Assembly (NCBI GenBank): GCA_965246925.1
Contig: CBDFFY010000001.1
Span: 1 to 64,000, forward strand
Source of the DNA: JANPPS01 sp965246925
Lineage (GTDB): Bacteria > Pseudomonadota > Alphaproteobacteria > Acetobacterales > Acetobacteraceae
DNA: 64,000 bases
Direction of reading: 5' to 3'
A program made the translations under genes and the position numbers. This document shows, piece after piece, positions 45,770 to 52,712 of the stretch (position 1 is its first letter; each line of letters starts with the position of its first letter). The notes below the pieces were generated by a model. That model made no database searches. It was not told the origin of the DNA and was given only the letters and a program-made list of their open reading frames with translations.

Positions 45770-46339
45770 ATGAGCCAGCGCGACATCATGGCTCTGGCGT
45801 CTCCGGACGCCTTCACGGCCGCGCACGACCACGCGATCGCAACCGGGCGCGAAGAGGAGTTTGCCCTCCGCTTCACCCAAATGCTGCTGAAGCTGTGCGG
45901 CCGCCGTGAACCCGCCCCGCCATCGCCTCCGCGCAAACCCAGCGCGAAGACACCGGCCACCACCAAGCCGCACTGGTCCGACTTCGTCGGCCAGGCGCAT
46001 GACGCGGCCGTGGCGGAGCTTGGCCCGTACTACTTCCAGGTGCATGCCGCACCGTGGGTGGTGCTGGCCCCTGCCGAATGTCGCCTGAAGATGCCCAGCG
46101 GCACCCTGCTCAAATGGGCACCGACCCGGCGTCTACCGCACCCGCGGTATTGGCCGGAAGGGACGTTCCCGAACTGCGTTCAAATCGATCCGGACCGGCC
46201 GCCACCGCAGCCCCGGACCGATGATGGGCTGCCGCCCGGGACACACCTGGTCCCGCCGCGGCCCGAGGGCCTCGACTTCACCCTCATGACGTTTCCCATA
46301 CCGAAGAAGGTGAAGAGCGCCAGCGTGAAACCGCCATAG
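45770..46339 (+). CDS. Array protein with EFALRFT motif (family 1)
   Basis: A 189-aa protein, MSQRDIMALASPDAFTAAHD. N-terminal 45 residues are paralogous to the 44702 product. A Pro-rich linker (residues 47-65) leads to a Trp/Pro-containing domain (HWSDFVGQAHDAAVAELGPYYFQVH) and a Pro-rich tail. Its last codons run into the hairpin of the next leader (stop TAG at 46337). Confidence 0.6.
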   Translation: MSQRDIMALASPDAFTAAHDHAIATGREEEFALRFTQMLLKLCGRREPAPPSPPRKPSAKTPATTKPHWSDFVGQAHDAAVAELGPYYFQVHAAPWVVLAPAECRLKMPSGTLLKWAPTRRLPHPRYWPEGTFPNCVQIDPDRPPPQPRTDDGLPPGTHLVPPRPEGLDFTLMTFPIPKKVKSASVKPP

Positions 46340-46373
46340 CGCGGTCGGCCTGCAATCCCGCAGGCCATGACGA
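46327..46373 (+). promoter_or_regulatory. Class B leader element 11
   Basis: GAAAC (inside the end of the preceding gene), hairpin ACCGC/GCGGT, stem I GGCCTGC/GCAGGCC with loop AATCCC, ATGACGA at 46367-46373. Its ATG is in frame with the true start 18 nt downstream. Confidence 0.75.
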
Positions 46374-46384
46374 AAGTTACCACG

Positions 46385-47014
46385 ATGGTCACCTCCGTCC
46401 TCAAGCGGTGGGAGTCCAACGACCCCGACGATGATGCCGAATTCGGCTGGCTCGAAAGTCGAGCCATGCCGTTCATCGAAGAGATCACCGGCCCCACCGA
46501 TATGCAGCCTGCCGCCCCGATCGGGTGGTGGGCTATCGTGCGGCTTCCGACCGTCACCACGATCAGCACCGTCGACATCGCCGTGTGGATCTCGTGCCTG
46601 CGGTTCGCGCAGGGTCTCTCGGCGGAGTCCGCGATGCATACGCCGCTATCGCGCCCGACCAGGGCGCGGCATCTCATCACGCGGGAGCCTGACGGCGCCC
46701 GCGTGCTGCTGACGCATCCAAGCCTGAAGGACTGGATGCAGACCCTCACCAACGGTCTCAACGCGGACTGCGCGGGCGGCTCCACCTGCGGCTTTGAGGA
46801 GGTCTTGCCGGACCTGCAGATCAGGGCCGGCAAGACCCTCGTGCGCCGCCTATGGAGGCGAGCGCCGCTCAGCCTCCGTGTCCGCACGCTGATCAACGCC
46901 AACCAGGACGCAGCCCATGCCCTGAGCAAGGACCTGGGCTGGATCGACGCGATCGGCAGCGCCGAAGACCTGTCTCACATGCTGTTCGTGGAACAGACCG
47001 AGATGGACATCTGA
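46385..47014 (+). CDS. Array protein with LW..xPLSxR motif (family 2)
   Basis: A 209-aa protein, MVTSVLKRWESNDPDDDAEF (an upstream in-frame ATG at 46367 adds six residues). The C-terminal 'TLVRRLWRRAPLSLRVRTLINANQ' belongs to a motif repeated in four other array proteins. It lies in the middle of the class B block. Function unknown. Confidence 0.6.
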   Translation: MVTSVLKRWESNDPDDDAEFGWLESRAMPFIEEITGPTDMQPAAPIGWWAIVRLPTVTTISTVDIAVWISCLRFAQGLSAESAMHTPLSRPTRARHLITREPDGARVLLTHPSLKDWMQTLTNGLNADCAGGSTCGFEEVLPDLQIRAGKTLVRRLWRRAPLSLRVRTLINANQDAAHALSKDLGWIDAIGSAEDLSHMLFVEQTEMDI

Positions 47015-47056
47015 AACCGCCATAAGGCGGTCGCCGGCACTCCGCCGGCTCGAAGA
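47013..47056 (+). promoter_or_regulatory. Class B leader element 12
   Basis: TGA stop plus AAC, hairpin ACCGCC/GGCGGT, GTC, stem I GCCGGC/GCCGGC with loop ACTCC, then TCGAAGA. Junction diverges from ATGACGA. GAGGAG Shine-Dalgarno follows directly; ATG at 47065. Confidence 0.75.
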
Positions 47057-47064
47057 GAGGAGCC

Positions 47065-47529
47065 ATGCCACACCCCTTCAGGACCGTCGAAGAGACGGGA
47101 ATACCCGCCCCTCCCGAACGGCAGGACTGGCTCTATTGCGCCAACTTCGCGCCGTCCGCAGAGGATCGCGCGAAGACGCATTGGCTTATCCGCACGGTCA
47201 CCGAGGCCGGAGTGGGAGAGTACTTCGAATTCGTCATCGAAGGGCATGAGGAAGCGCCGCAGCGGCTGCACCTGGTGGTGCACGCATCTGCCGGCGATGC
47301 CGCCTGGAACCTGCTCCAGCAGCTCATGGAGCCCGAAAGGCAGGACAGCATCAACGACGTCATGCTCCGGCCCATGGTGCAGAAGCTATGGGACGAGATG
47401 CCGCTCGCCGATCGCGTCCAGGTCGCACTGGCCGCGGGCGAAAACCCGCAATCCGCGCTCGGCCCGAAGGTGCCACCCGGCGCATTCGAGCTGCTTGCGG
47501 ATGGCTTGCGCACACCCGCTCCCCCCTGA
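47065..47529 (+). CDS. Array protein with LW..xPLSxR motif (family 2)
   Basis: A 154-aa protein, MPHPFRTVEETGIPAPPERQ. 'PFRTVEETG' aligns with 'PFLTVEAAG' in the 48113 product. 'LRPMVQKLWDEMPLADRVQVALAAGENPQSAL' is the shared C-terminal motif. Starts 8 nt after leader 12. Function unknown. Confidence 0.6.
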   Translation: MPHPFRTVEETGIPAPPERQDWLYCANFAPSAEDRAKTHWLIRTVTEAGVGEYFEFVIEGHEEAPQRLHLVVHASAGDAAWNLLQQLMEPERQDSINDVMLRPMVQKLWDEMPLADRVQVALAAGENPQSALGPKVPPGAFELLADGLRTPAPP

Positions 47530-47574
47530 AACCGGCCCCGGCCGGTCGGCCTGCGATCCTGCAGGCCATGACGA
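47528..47574 (+). promoter_or_regulatory. Class B leader element 13
   Basis: TGAAAC at the upstream stop, hairpin ACCGGCC/GGCCGGT, GTC, stem I GGCCTGC/GCAGGCC with loop GATCCT, ATGACGA at 47568-47574, then GGAG. ATG at 47584. Confidence 0.78.
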
Positions 47575-47583
47575 GGAGCACGC

Positions 47584-48057
47584 ATGGACATCGTGAAGTT
47601 CAGAACCGCCCACGAGGCGAACCTGAGCGAACAGGTCGGTCTGGACAAGCTCGACTGGTTCTTCGCCGGCGAGTTCATCCCAAGTCGCCGGCGCGACCGC
47701 CTCAACCAGCAGGCCCTCACCGACCTGCTGACGCAGCACGCCGGGCCGGACAGCCACATGCTGGTCCGCCGAGCCGGCGACCTGTTCGTGGTCAACAGCC
47801 TCGTCTTCAAACCGAAGGACGATCTGGCCTTCATCGTCTGGGACGCGCTCGTGACCATCCAACACGAAGGCATCCTCTGCGATGAGACATACTGGGAGGA
47901 GGTCACGCCCCTGCTGCAACAGCGGTGGCACGACATGCCCCTGTCCGATCGCGCCGGCTACCTCGACCAGGTCGACCTCGGCCCCGAGCTGATGCTGCAG
48001 GCCGAGGTGCCATCCGAAGTGCACACGCTCTTCTACCGCGATCTCGACGACGCCTGA
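47584..48057 (+). CDS. Array protein with LW..xPLSxR motif (family 2)
   Basis: A 157-aa protein, MDIVKFRTAHEANLSEQVGL. The motif appears as 'VTPLLQQRWHDMPLSDRAGYLDQVDLGPELML'. 'LDWFFAGEFIPSRRRDRLNQQAL' aligns loosely with 'QDWLYCANFAPSAEDRAKTHWLI' in the 47065 product. Starts 9 nt after leader 13. Confidence 0.6.
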   Translation: MDIVKFRTAHEANLSEQVGLDKLDWFFAGEFIPSRRRDRLNQQALTDLLTQHAGPDSHMLVRRAGDLFVVNSLVFKPKDDLAFIVWDALVTIQHEGILCDETYWEEVTPLLQQRWHDMPLSDRAGYLDQVDLGPELMLQAEVPSEVHTLFYRDLDDA

Positions 48058-48101
48058 AACCGCCACCGGCGGTCGGCCTGCGATCCTGCAGGCCATGACG
48101 A
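48056..48101 (+). promoter_or_regulatory. Class B leader element 14
   Basis: TGAAAC at the upstream stop, hairpin ACCGCC/GGCGGT, GTC, stem I GGCCTGC/GCAGGCC with loop GATCCT, ATGACGA at 48095-48101, then GGACG. The embedded ATG is in frame with the start at 48113. Confidence 0.78.
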
Positions 48102-48112
48102 GGACGAACGCC

Positions 48113-48586
48113 ATGACCGCTCCCTGCCCCTTCCTGACAGTGGAGGCGGCCGGACTGCTCACGCCGCCAGCCTTTGCAGGCTGGCTCTTCGTGCAGACAT
48201 TCAGGGCCGGCAGCATACGCGACCGCTGCAACCTCGCCGCGATCATCGTGACGCTCGATAAGCAATTCGGGCGCACGTCGTTCGCTTTCGCGCCGATGAT
48301 CGAGGACGGGAAGGTGGTCGAGCAATACCTGCTCGTCCGGCCGGACCCAGCGGTCATCGGCTTCGCGGCCCAGCTGCTCGATCTCACGGCGAACGGCCGC
48401 GACCTGGACCCGGGCCTCTACCAGGAAAAAGCAGACCAGGTGGTCGGAGACTTGTGGACAGATGCCCCGCTCTCGCTCCGTGTCGCCACCGCGCAAGCGG
48501 CCGGCGTCCCGGCCGACAGCGGGCTCCTGGCAACCCCTCTGCCCGCGATCGTCGACTTCCTGGCCCGGATCATCGACCCCGATTGA
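48113..48586 (+). CDS. Array protein with LW..xPLSxR motif (family 2)
   Basis: A 157-aa protein, MTAPCPFLTVEAAGLLTPPA. Motif 'VVGDLWTDAPLSLRVATAQAAGVPADSGLL', closest to the 46385 product in that segment and to the 47065 product at the N-terminus. An alternative start at 48095 adds six residues (MTRTNA). Confidence 0.6.
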   Translation: MTAPCPFLTVEAAGLLTPPAFAGWLFVQTFRAGSIRDRCNLAAIIVTLDKQFGRTSFAFAPMIEDGKVVEQYLLVRPDPAVIGFAAQLLDLTANGRDLDPGLYQEKADQVVGDLWTDAPLSLRVATAQAAGVPADSGLLATPLPAIVDFLARIIDPD

Positions 48587-48630
48587 AACCCGCCTGGCGG
48601 GTCGGCCTGCAATTCCGCAGGCCATGAGGA
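48585..48630 (+). promoter_or_regulatory. Class B leader element 15
   Basis: TGAAAC at the upstream stop, hairpin ACCCG/CGGGT, GTC, stem I GGCCTGC/GCAGGCC with loop AATTCC, then ATGAGGA (N7 is G). ATG at 48638. Confidence 0.76.
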
Positions 48631-48637
48631 TACCACC

Positions 48638-48889
48638 ATGGCCTACGAGACGGACTGGACCATGATCTTCGGCAACAACACGCAAATCCCGGTCGACGCG
48701 CCGACACTGTTGGCGATGGTGACCGACGCCGAGAGCTGGGTCGACATGCTGCGCCTGGCGTATCAGCCGGGCACCTTCGCGACGATGACCATCCGACCGG
48801 AGGACCGTCCAGCGGAACAGATCCGCGTCCTGCGGCCGTGCGACACGCGCGGCGACAGCACCTTCGCCGACCCGCTCGGCACCCCGTGA
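48638..48889 (+). CDS. Unknown small array protein
   Basis: An 83-aa protein, MAYETDWTMIFGNNTQIPVD. Helical middle (APTLLAMVTDAESWVDMLRLAYQPG) and a Pro/Asp-rich C-terminus. Starts 7 nt after leader 15. Lacks the family-2 motif. No function known. Confidence 0.55.
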   Translation: MAYETDWTMIFGNNTQIPVDAPTLLAMVTDAESWVDMLRLAYQPGTFATMTIRPEDRPAEQIRVLRPCDTRGDSTFADPLGTP

Positions 48890-48935
48890 AACCGCCCTCG
48901 CGGCGGTCGGCCTGCAATCCGGCAGGCCATGACGA
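48888..48935 (+). promoter_or_regulatory. Class B leader element 16
   Basis: TGAAAC at the upstream stop, hairpin ACCGCC/GGCGGT, GTC, stem I GGCCTGC/GCAGGCC with loop AATCCG, ATGACGA at 48929-48935, then AGGA. ATG at 48946. Confidence 0.78.
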
Positions 48936-48945
48936 AGGACCGACC

Positions 48946-49218
48946 ATGCCGCATCCCACGCCGCCCACGCCGGACGCGCGTACCTTTCGCATCGCTGCCG
49001 AGCTGTCGAAACTGGAGAAGTCCAGGAACATCGAGGTGTTCGCCCCGCAGATCATCGCGATCCTGCGCGGCGCCTCCGACAGCTTCAACACGATCGACGA
49101 GCGTCCGGTCTACTTCAACGAGCTGGCTGGCCGTTTCTACATGTTGCGGGCGGTCCGCAACCACCCGGTCTGGGGCCCGCGCCTGTTCGCGGCGATGCGG
49201 TCGCCTGACCCGTCCTGA
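48946..49218 (+). CDS. Unknown small array protein
   Basis: A 90-aa protein, MPHPTPPTPDARTFRIAAEL. Helical (FRIAAELSKLEKSRNIEVFAPQIIAILRG; FNELAGRFYMLRAVRNHPVWGPRLFAAMR). Starts 10 nt after leader 16. It precedes the methylase gene. Family not recognised. Confidence 0.55.
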   Translation: MPHPTPPTPDARTFRIAAELSKLEKSRNIEVFAPQIIAILRGASDSFNTIDERPVYFNELAGRFYMLRAVRNHPVWGPRLFAAMRSPDPS

Positions 49219-49263
49219 AACCGCCTGGTGCGGTTGCCGGCGCATTCCGCGCCGGTCAGTCGA
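49217..49263 (+). promoter_or_regulatory. Class B leader element 17
   Basis: TGAAAC at the upstream stop, hairpin ACCGC/GCGGT, T in place of the usual C, stem I CCGGCGC/GCGCCGG (fully changed, pairing kept) with loop ATTCC, junction CAGTCGA, then GGACG. ATG at 49273. Confidence 0.75.
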
Positions 49264-49272
49264 GGACGCACC

Positions 49273-50058
49273 ATGGCAAAGAAATACCCCGTCCGCCCCA
49301 TTCGGGGCGAGAAGGAGTGGCTGAAGGAGTTCGAGATGCTGAGCCGCCGTCACGACGCGAGCCGGGCGTTCTCGGATTTCTGCGAGATGAGCGCGATCGC
49401 GTTCTCGAATGCGTGCGACAAGCACCAGCGGGACCGCCGTGAAGCGCGATACCTCATGGTCATCAACTCCTACCACGAGCTCGAGGACCGGCTGCGCTTC
49501 CCGGCGCTGCTTTCGGGCCTCGTGGAGATCGCGGAGAAGGAGGGCTACGGCGACCACCTCGGGCACCTGTTCGAGCAGCTGCAGCTCTCCAACGACCGCA
49601 AGGGGCAGTTCTTCACGCCGTACGAGGTCTCACGCTTCATGGCGCGGATGACCTTCGATGCCGCCCAGGCGATCGTCGATCGCGAGGGCTGGATCTCGGT
49701 CAGCGAACCATGTAGCGGCGCCGGCGGCATGATCGTCGCCGCAGCGGAAGCCCTGAAGCACCAGGGCATCGACTATCAGAAGCGCATGCACGTCACGGCC
49801 ATGGACATCGATCCTCGGTGCGTGTGGATGACCTACATTCAGTGCACGCTCTTCCACATCCCGGCCATCGTCCAATGCGGCGATACGATCCGGCTGACCC
49901 TCGACGAGACCTGGTATTCCCTGGCCCACGTCGTGGGCGGCTGGACGCAGAAGATCCAGGCCAAGCAGGCATTGGATCAGGCGCGACGCCTGATGCTCGA
50001 TCCGCCCGGCACCCCCGGGTCGGACGTCATCGAGGCGCCGCGCCAGGCCGCGGCATGA
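49273..50058 (+). CDS. N6-methylase-like protein lacking NPPY motif
   Basis: A 261-aa protein, MAKKYPVRPIRGEKEWLKEF. Residues 108-130 (LSNDRKGQFFTPYEVSRFMARM) and 145-160 (VSEPCSGAGGMIVAAAEALK) are the HsdM/N6-adenine methylase signature with the SAM-binding SGAGG. 'MHVTAMDIDPRCVWMTYIQC' continues the fold. The catalytic (N/D)PP(Y/F) expected next is absent: 'GDTIRLTLDETWYSLAHVVGGWTQKI' follows instead. It may be a divergent or inactive methylase. Relatives without NPPY are common in phages. Controlled by leader 17. Confidence 0.7.
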   Translation: MAKKYPVRPIRGEKEWLKEFEMLSRRHDASRAFSDFCEMSAIAFSNACDKHQRDRREARYLMVINSYHELEDRLRFPALLSGLVEIAEKEGYGDHLGHLFEQLQLSNDRKGQFFTPYEVSRFMARMTFDAAQAIVDREGWISVSEPCSGAGGMIVAAAEALKHQGIDYQKRMHVTAMDIDPRCVWMTYIQCTLFHIPAIVQCGDTIRLTLDETWYSLAHVVGGWTQKIQAKQALDQARRLMLDPPGTPGSDVIEAPRQAAA

Positions 50059-50067
50059 CCGCTCCCT

Positions 50068-50113
50068 GAAACCCGCATCGCGGGTTGCCACGCAATCATG
50101 CTGGCACGTCTAA
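50068..50113 (+). promoter_or_regulatory. Class B leader element 18
   Basis: GAAAC, hairpin ACCCGC/GCGGGT, T, stem I GCCA-C-GCA/TGC-TGGC (one bulge) with loop ATCA, junction ACGTCTA, then AGGAGCC. The most divergent class B copy. It begins 9 nt after the upstream stop. ATG at 50125. Confidence 0.68.
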
Positions 50114-50124
50114 GGAGCCACCTA

Positions 50125-50844
50125 ATGAAACTCAGCTATCTCGAGGACCTCGACGAGCGCGCACGCCCCTTCGGCGTGAAGCCGGAGGAGATGTCCGAGG
50201 AGGACAAGGTCCAGGCCCGCGTCGCGTATCTCATGCGCGACGTGAAGCACGACAGGGAAGTCGAGCAGGCGATCGCCTACGAAAAGCGCAAGCTCGAGGC
50301 CCTGAAGAAGATGAGGGCGACCCGGTCCGAGGAGGACCGGCATGCGTCCTTCATGACCATGTTCCACGAGGACGACAAAGGCGAGCTGGTCCCGACGACC
50401 GTCTTCTCGCACCACCCGACGCCGAAGATCCAAGCCCTCATGCAACAGGAGGACATCAAGATCTTCACCGGCCTCGTGTGGAACGGGATGCCGCTGTCGG
50501 ACCGCGCGGAGCTGGCCGAGAAGATCGGCCTCGACGCATCGCTCACCACCTCATCCAACGTGCTCGAGGTGCTGCCCAAGGCCACCCTGGACTGGATCCT
50601 GGGCTGGCAGGACGAGATCAATGCCGGGCATACCTGGCAGAGCTCGTCGAGTGTCGGCGAACGGGCCACATGGCTGATCTCGGACGGGTTCTGCCTGATG
50701 GGCAAAGCCCGGGCCAAGGACGCTTATGGCAACGAGCAGGATGGCCGGGAAGACCTGCATGCAGGCCGACCTGGCACGACGCGTTTCGTGAAAGCCGTGA
50801 TGGGCGACGCCTATCTGGCCTGGCTCCTCCTACACGAGGGATGA
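50125..50844 (+). CDS. Array protein with W.GMPLSDR motif (family 2)
   Basis: A 239-aa protein, MKLSYLEDLDERARPFGVKP. Residues 40-75 are a charged helix (DREVEQAIAYEKRKLEALKKM). The shared motif is 'FTGLVWNGMPLSDRAELAEKIGLDASL'. The C-terminal part contains 'TLDWILGWQDEINAGHTW' and 'AYLAWLLLHEG'. Largest family-2 member. Starts 11 nt after leader 18. Function unknown. Confidence 0.6.
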   Translation: MKLSYLEDLDERARPFGVKPEEMSEEDKVQARVAYLMRDVKHDREVEQAIAYEKRKLEALKKMRATRSEEDRHASFMTMFHEDDKGELVPTTVFSHHPTPKIQALMQQEDIKIFTGLVWNGMPLSDRAELAEKIGLDASLTTSSNVLEVLPKATLDWILGWQDEINAGHTWQSSSSVGERATWLISDGFCLMGKARAKDAYGNEQDGREDLHAGRPGTTRFVKAVMGDAYLAWLLLHEG

Positions 50845-50856
50845 CCCCTCAACCCT

Positions 50857-50903
50857 GAAACTGGCCTCTGCCGGTCGGCCTGCCGTCGCGCAGGCCATGA
50901 CGA
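50857..50903 (+). promoter_or_regulatory. Class B leader element 19 (orphan)
   Basis: TGAAAC, hairpin ACTGGC/GCCGGT (G-T pair kept), GTC, stem I GGCCTGC/GCAGGCC with loop CGTCGC, ATGACGA at 50897-50903. The only following plus-strand start (50919) makes seven residues, MAAPRVS, before a stop; a minus-strand gene occupies the site. Confidence 0.73.
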
Positions 50904-50916
50904 AGCGGCAGACGGG

Positions 50917-51126
50917 CTATGGCCGCCCCGCGCGTTTCTTGACCTCTGGCACCCCTGTGACGGCCCCGCCGTTCAGGGCGATATCGATGAGGCGCCGAAA
51001 GGCCTCCGTCTGATCGGCGATCCGGTTCTGATACCGGTAATCCTCGACGCGATCGACCATCGCTGGCGACAGCGTGACCACTTTTCGAACCAGCGATGGG
51101 CTCGGCTTGGCTTTGACTTCGGACAT
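50917..51126 (-). CDS. Ribbon-helix-helix-like regulator
   Basis: A 69-aa protein, MSEVKAKPSPSLVRKVVTLS. 'RKVVTLSPAMVDRVEDYRYQNRIADQTEAFRRLIDIAL' is a strand then two helices, as in RHH/CopG/MetJ-type DNA-binding proteins. It stands alone on the minus strand in the plus-strand array, just after orphan leader 19. TAGCGGTCAATCGCTA, an inverted repeat, lies 37 nt upstream and may be its operator. Confidence 0.6.
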   Translation of the reverse strand: MSEVKAKPSPSLVRKVVTLSPAMVDRVEDYRYQNRIADQTEAFRRLIDIALNGGAVTGVPEVKKRAGRP

Positions 51127-51162
51127 CCTAGACCCTCAGCAAGAAGTCTGTTCTGCGTCATT

Positions 51163-51178
51163 TAGCGGTCAATCGCTA
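51163..51178. promoter_or_regulatory. Inverted repeat between divergent genes
   Basis: TAGCGGTCAATCGCTA: 5-bp arms with 6-nt centre. It lies between the RHH gene (51126) and the 51306 gene, within the 179-nt divergent promoter region. ACGAACGCACCG occurs twice downstream (51219 and 51264). Confidence 0.5.
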
Positions 51179-51305
51179 GGTAACAAAAGCAACCTTGGGG
51201 CATACGTAACATTTTATGACGAACGCACCGTCGGGTGGTTCGTGAACGAAGGCGCTTGAAGCCACGAACGCACCGCCCTACCACTATCAACGCGAGGACA
51301 TTCAC

Positions 51306-51665
51306 ATGCGATCGACCGGAGAAAATGCGATGAGTGACCAGGCTTCCGAACTGCACGATCAGGCCCGCAAGGCCGCCACCTACTTCGCCCAGATCGCCAC
51401 CCTGGGAGAGCACGGTGTCGTGCGAGCCGACCTCGTCTCCATGGGCGGGTTGAGCCTCCTGGTCATGCTGGACCTGGTGCCGCAGCTGACGGAGCCGCAG
51501 CGGAAGGCGCTGGCGACGCACATGGCTTCCGAATTCGCCTATCACGACACGCCCCGGATCCGCGCCCGGAAGATCCTGAAGCGGGTTGCGAGCTTGGCGC
51601 GGATCACACCGCGGCCGGTGCGCTCCCGAATGCCAGGCTACGACGGGGTGCGTCTCGCTGGATAG
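51306..51665 (+). CDS. Unknown helical protein
   Basis: A 119-aa protein, MRSTGENAMSDQASELHDQA, with GAGGA 7 nt upstream; ATG 51330 is an alternative. Mostly helical (ARKAATYFAQIATLGEHGVV; PQRKALATHMASEFAYHDTPRIRARKILKRVASLARI). It has a normal Shine-Dalgarno and no structured leader, being the first gene after the divergent promoter. Confidence 0.55.
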   Translation: MRSTGENAMSDQASELHDQARKAATYFAQIATLGEHGVVRADLVSMGGLSLLVMLDLVPQLTEPQRKALATHMASEFAYHDTPRIRARKILKRVASLARITPRPVRSRMPGYDGVRLAG

Positions 51666-51671
51666 TTTCCC

Positions 51672-51713
51672 GAAACGGTCTCGGCCGTCGCCGGCAATCC
51701 TGCCGGTCAGTCG
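51672..51713 (+). promoter_or_regulatory. Class B leader element 20
   Basis: GAAAC, hairpin ACGG/CCGT, C, stem I GCCGGCA/TGCCGGT with loop ATCC, junction CAGTCGA, GGGG. It begins 6 nt after a TAG stop, the junction matching element 17. ATG at 51725. Confidence 0.72.
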
Positions 51714-51724
51714 AGGGGCTTTTC

Positions 51725-52279
51725 ATGCGGAAGACGATCTACCTGGACCAGAAGGACGTGCCGGCGCACCTGCGCGGCACCTATCGAGGCAAGCAGTTCC
51801 AAGCCGAAGTCTGCGAGACGGTCACCGTGCCGATCGACGCCGGCCTGTGGGACAGCGGCAGCCGTGAGAAGTATCACGGCGTCCGCCTGGCCGACGGCGC
51901 CATGGTGGAGCTGGCACACCACTCCACCGCGCCGTGGGACCCCAAGCGGCGGGAGAACGTCGTGACCCTGCAGCCGGGCATCGCCGTGGTTCGCCACAGC
52001 GTGTTTTGTGGCACGGACATGGGCCTCACCTTCTACGTCCACTCGGCCGACGCCGCGCCGCTGCTGCCGGCGCCGGTCAGCCTCTCCATCAGCGAGAAGG
52101 CCGTCCTCAACATCATCGGGCGCGTCAGCGCCCGCCATCGCCTGGACGCGTATCTCCGCTTCGGCATCACGCCGGCGGAACTCGCCACGGCGGTGGACGC
52201 CCTGATCGAGAAGCGTCTGGTGCAGAGGAACGGCGCGATCACCACCGCGGGCCGAAATGCCTGCGACACGCCCTGGTGA
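51725..52279 (+). CDS. Unknown array protein
   Basis: A 184-aa protein, MRKTIYLDQKDVPAHLRGTY. Residues 1-120 are beta-rich (YLDQKDVPAHLRGTYRGKQFQAEVCETVTVPIDAGLW). The C-terminal 60 residues resemble a winged helix (SLSISEKAVLNIIGRVSARHRLDAYLRFGITPAELATAVDALIEKRLVQRNGAITTAGR), so DNA binding is possible. 11 nt after leader 20. Confidence 0.6.
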   Translation: MRKTIYLDQKDVPAHLRGTYRGKQFQAEVCETVTVPIDAGLWDSGSREKYHGVRLADGAMVELAHHSTAPWDPKRRENVVTLQPGIAVVRHSVFCGTDMGLTFYVHSADAAPLLPAPVSLSISEKAVLNIIGRVSARHRLDAYLRFGITPAELATAVDALIEKRLVQRNGAITTAGRNACDTPW

Positions 52280-52291
52280 CAGCGCCACATT

Positions 52292-52366
52292 GAAACCGGC
52301 CCCGGCCGGTCGGCCGTGCGATCCCGCGGCGAACATCCCGTTCGTCCGCCCGCGCTGCCATGAAGA
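52292..52366 (+). promoter_or_regulatory. Class B leader element 21 (extended stem I)
   Basis: GAAAC, hairpin ACCGGCC/GGCCGGT, GTC, stem I of about 9 pairs with one mismatch (GGCCGTGCG/CGCGCTGCC) enclosing an added hairpin GGCGAAC-ATCCC-GTTCGTC, then ATGAAGA at 52360-52366. The added hairpin repeats the ATCCC loop. ATG at 52378. Confidence 0.75.
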
Positions 52367-52377
52367 GGGAAACGCCT

Positions 52378-52701
52378 ATGAGCACCATCAGCGCGATCAT
52401 CCAAGGCAAGCGCTACAGCACCGAAACCGCCGACGAGATCTGCGACATCAGCGACATAACCGCGGAGACTCGAATGGATTTCACCTGGGAAGACACGCGC
52501 CTGTATCGATCGAAGCTTGGTGCATTCTTCATCGCAGGTGAGGGCCATTGCCGTTCCCGGTGGGCTACCACCCGCGGCAACAGGACGAGCGCCGGCAGCG
52601 GCCTTGTGTTGGTCTCGGAAGACGAGGCCCGCGACCTGGTCGAGCAATTCGGCACCGAAGCCGCCTATGCCCTCTACTTTGGCGTTCCTGCCGAGGGCTG
52701 A
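52378..52701 (+). CDS. Unknown array protein
   Basis: A 107-aa protein, MSTISAIIQGKRYSTETADE. N-terminal beta hairpin pattern (ISAIIQGKRYSTETADEICD), 'WEDTRLYRSKLGAFFIAGEGHCRSRWA' and a C-terminal helix (SEDEARDLVEQFGTEAAYALYFG). The 'YSTETAxxI' opening is common in small phage proteins of unknown role. Starts 11 nt after leader 21. Confidence 0.58.
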   Translation: MSTISAIIQGKRYSTETADEICDISDITAETRMDFTWEDTRLYRSKLGAFFIAGEGHCRSRWATTRGNRTSAGSGLVLVSEDEARDLVEQFGTEAAYALYFGVPAEG

Positions 52702-52712
52702 TCCCCCTTCTT

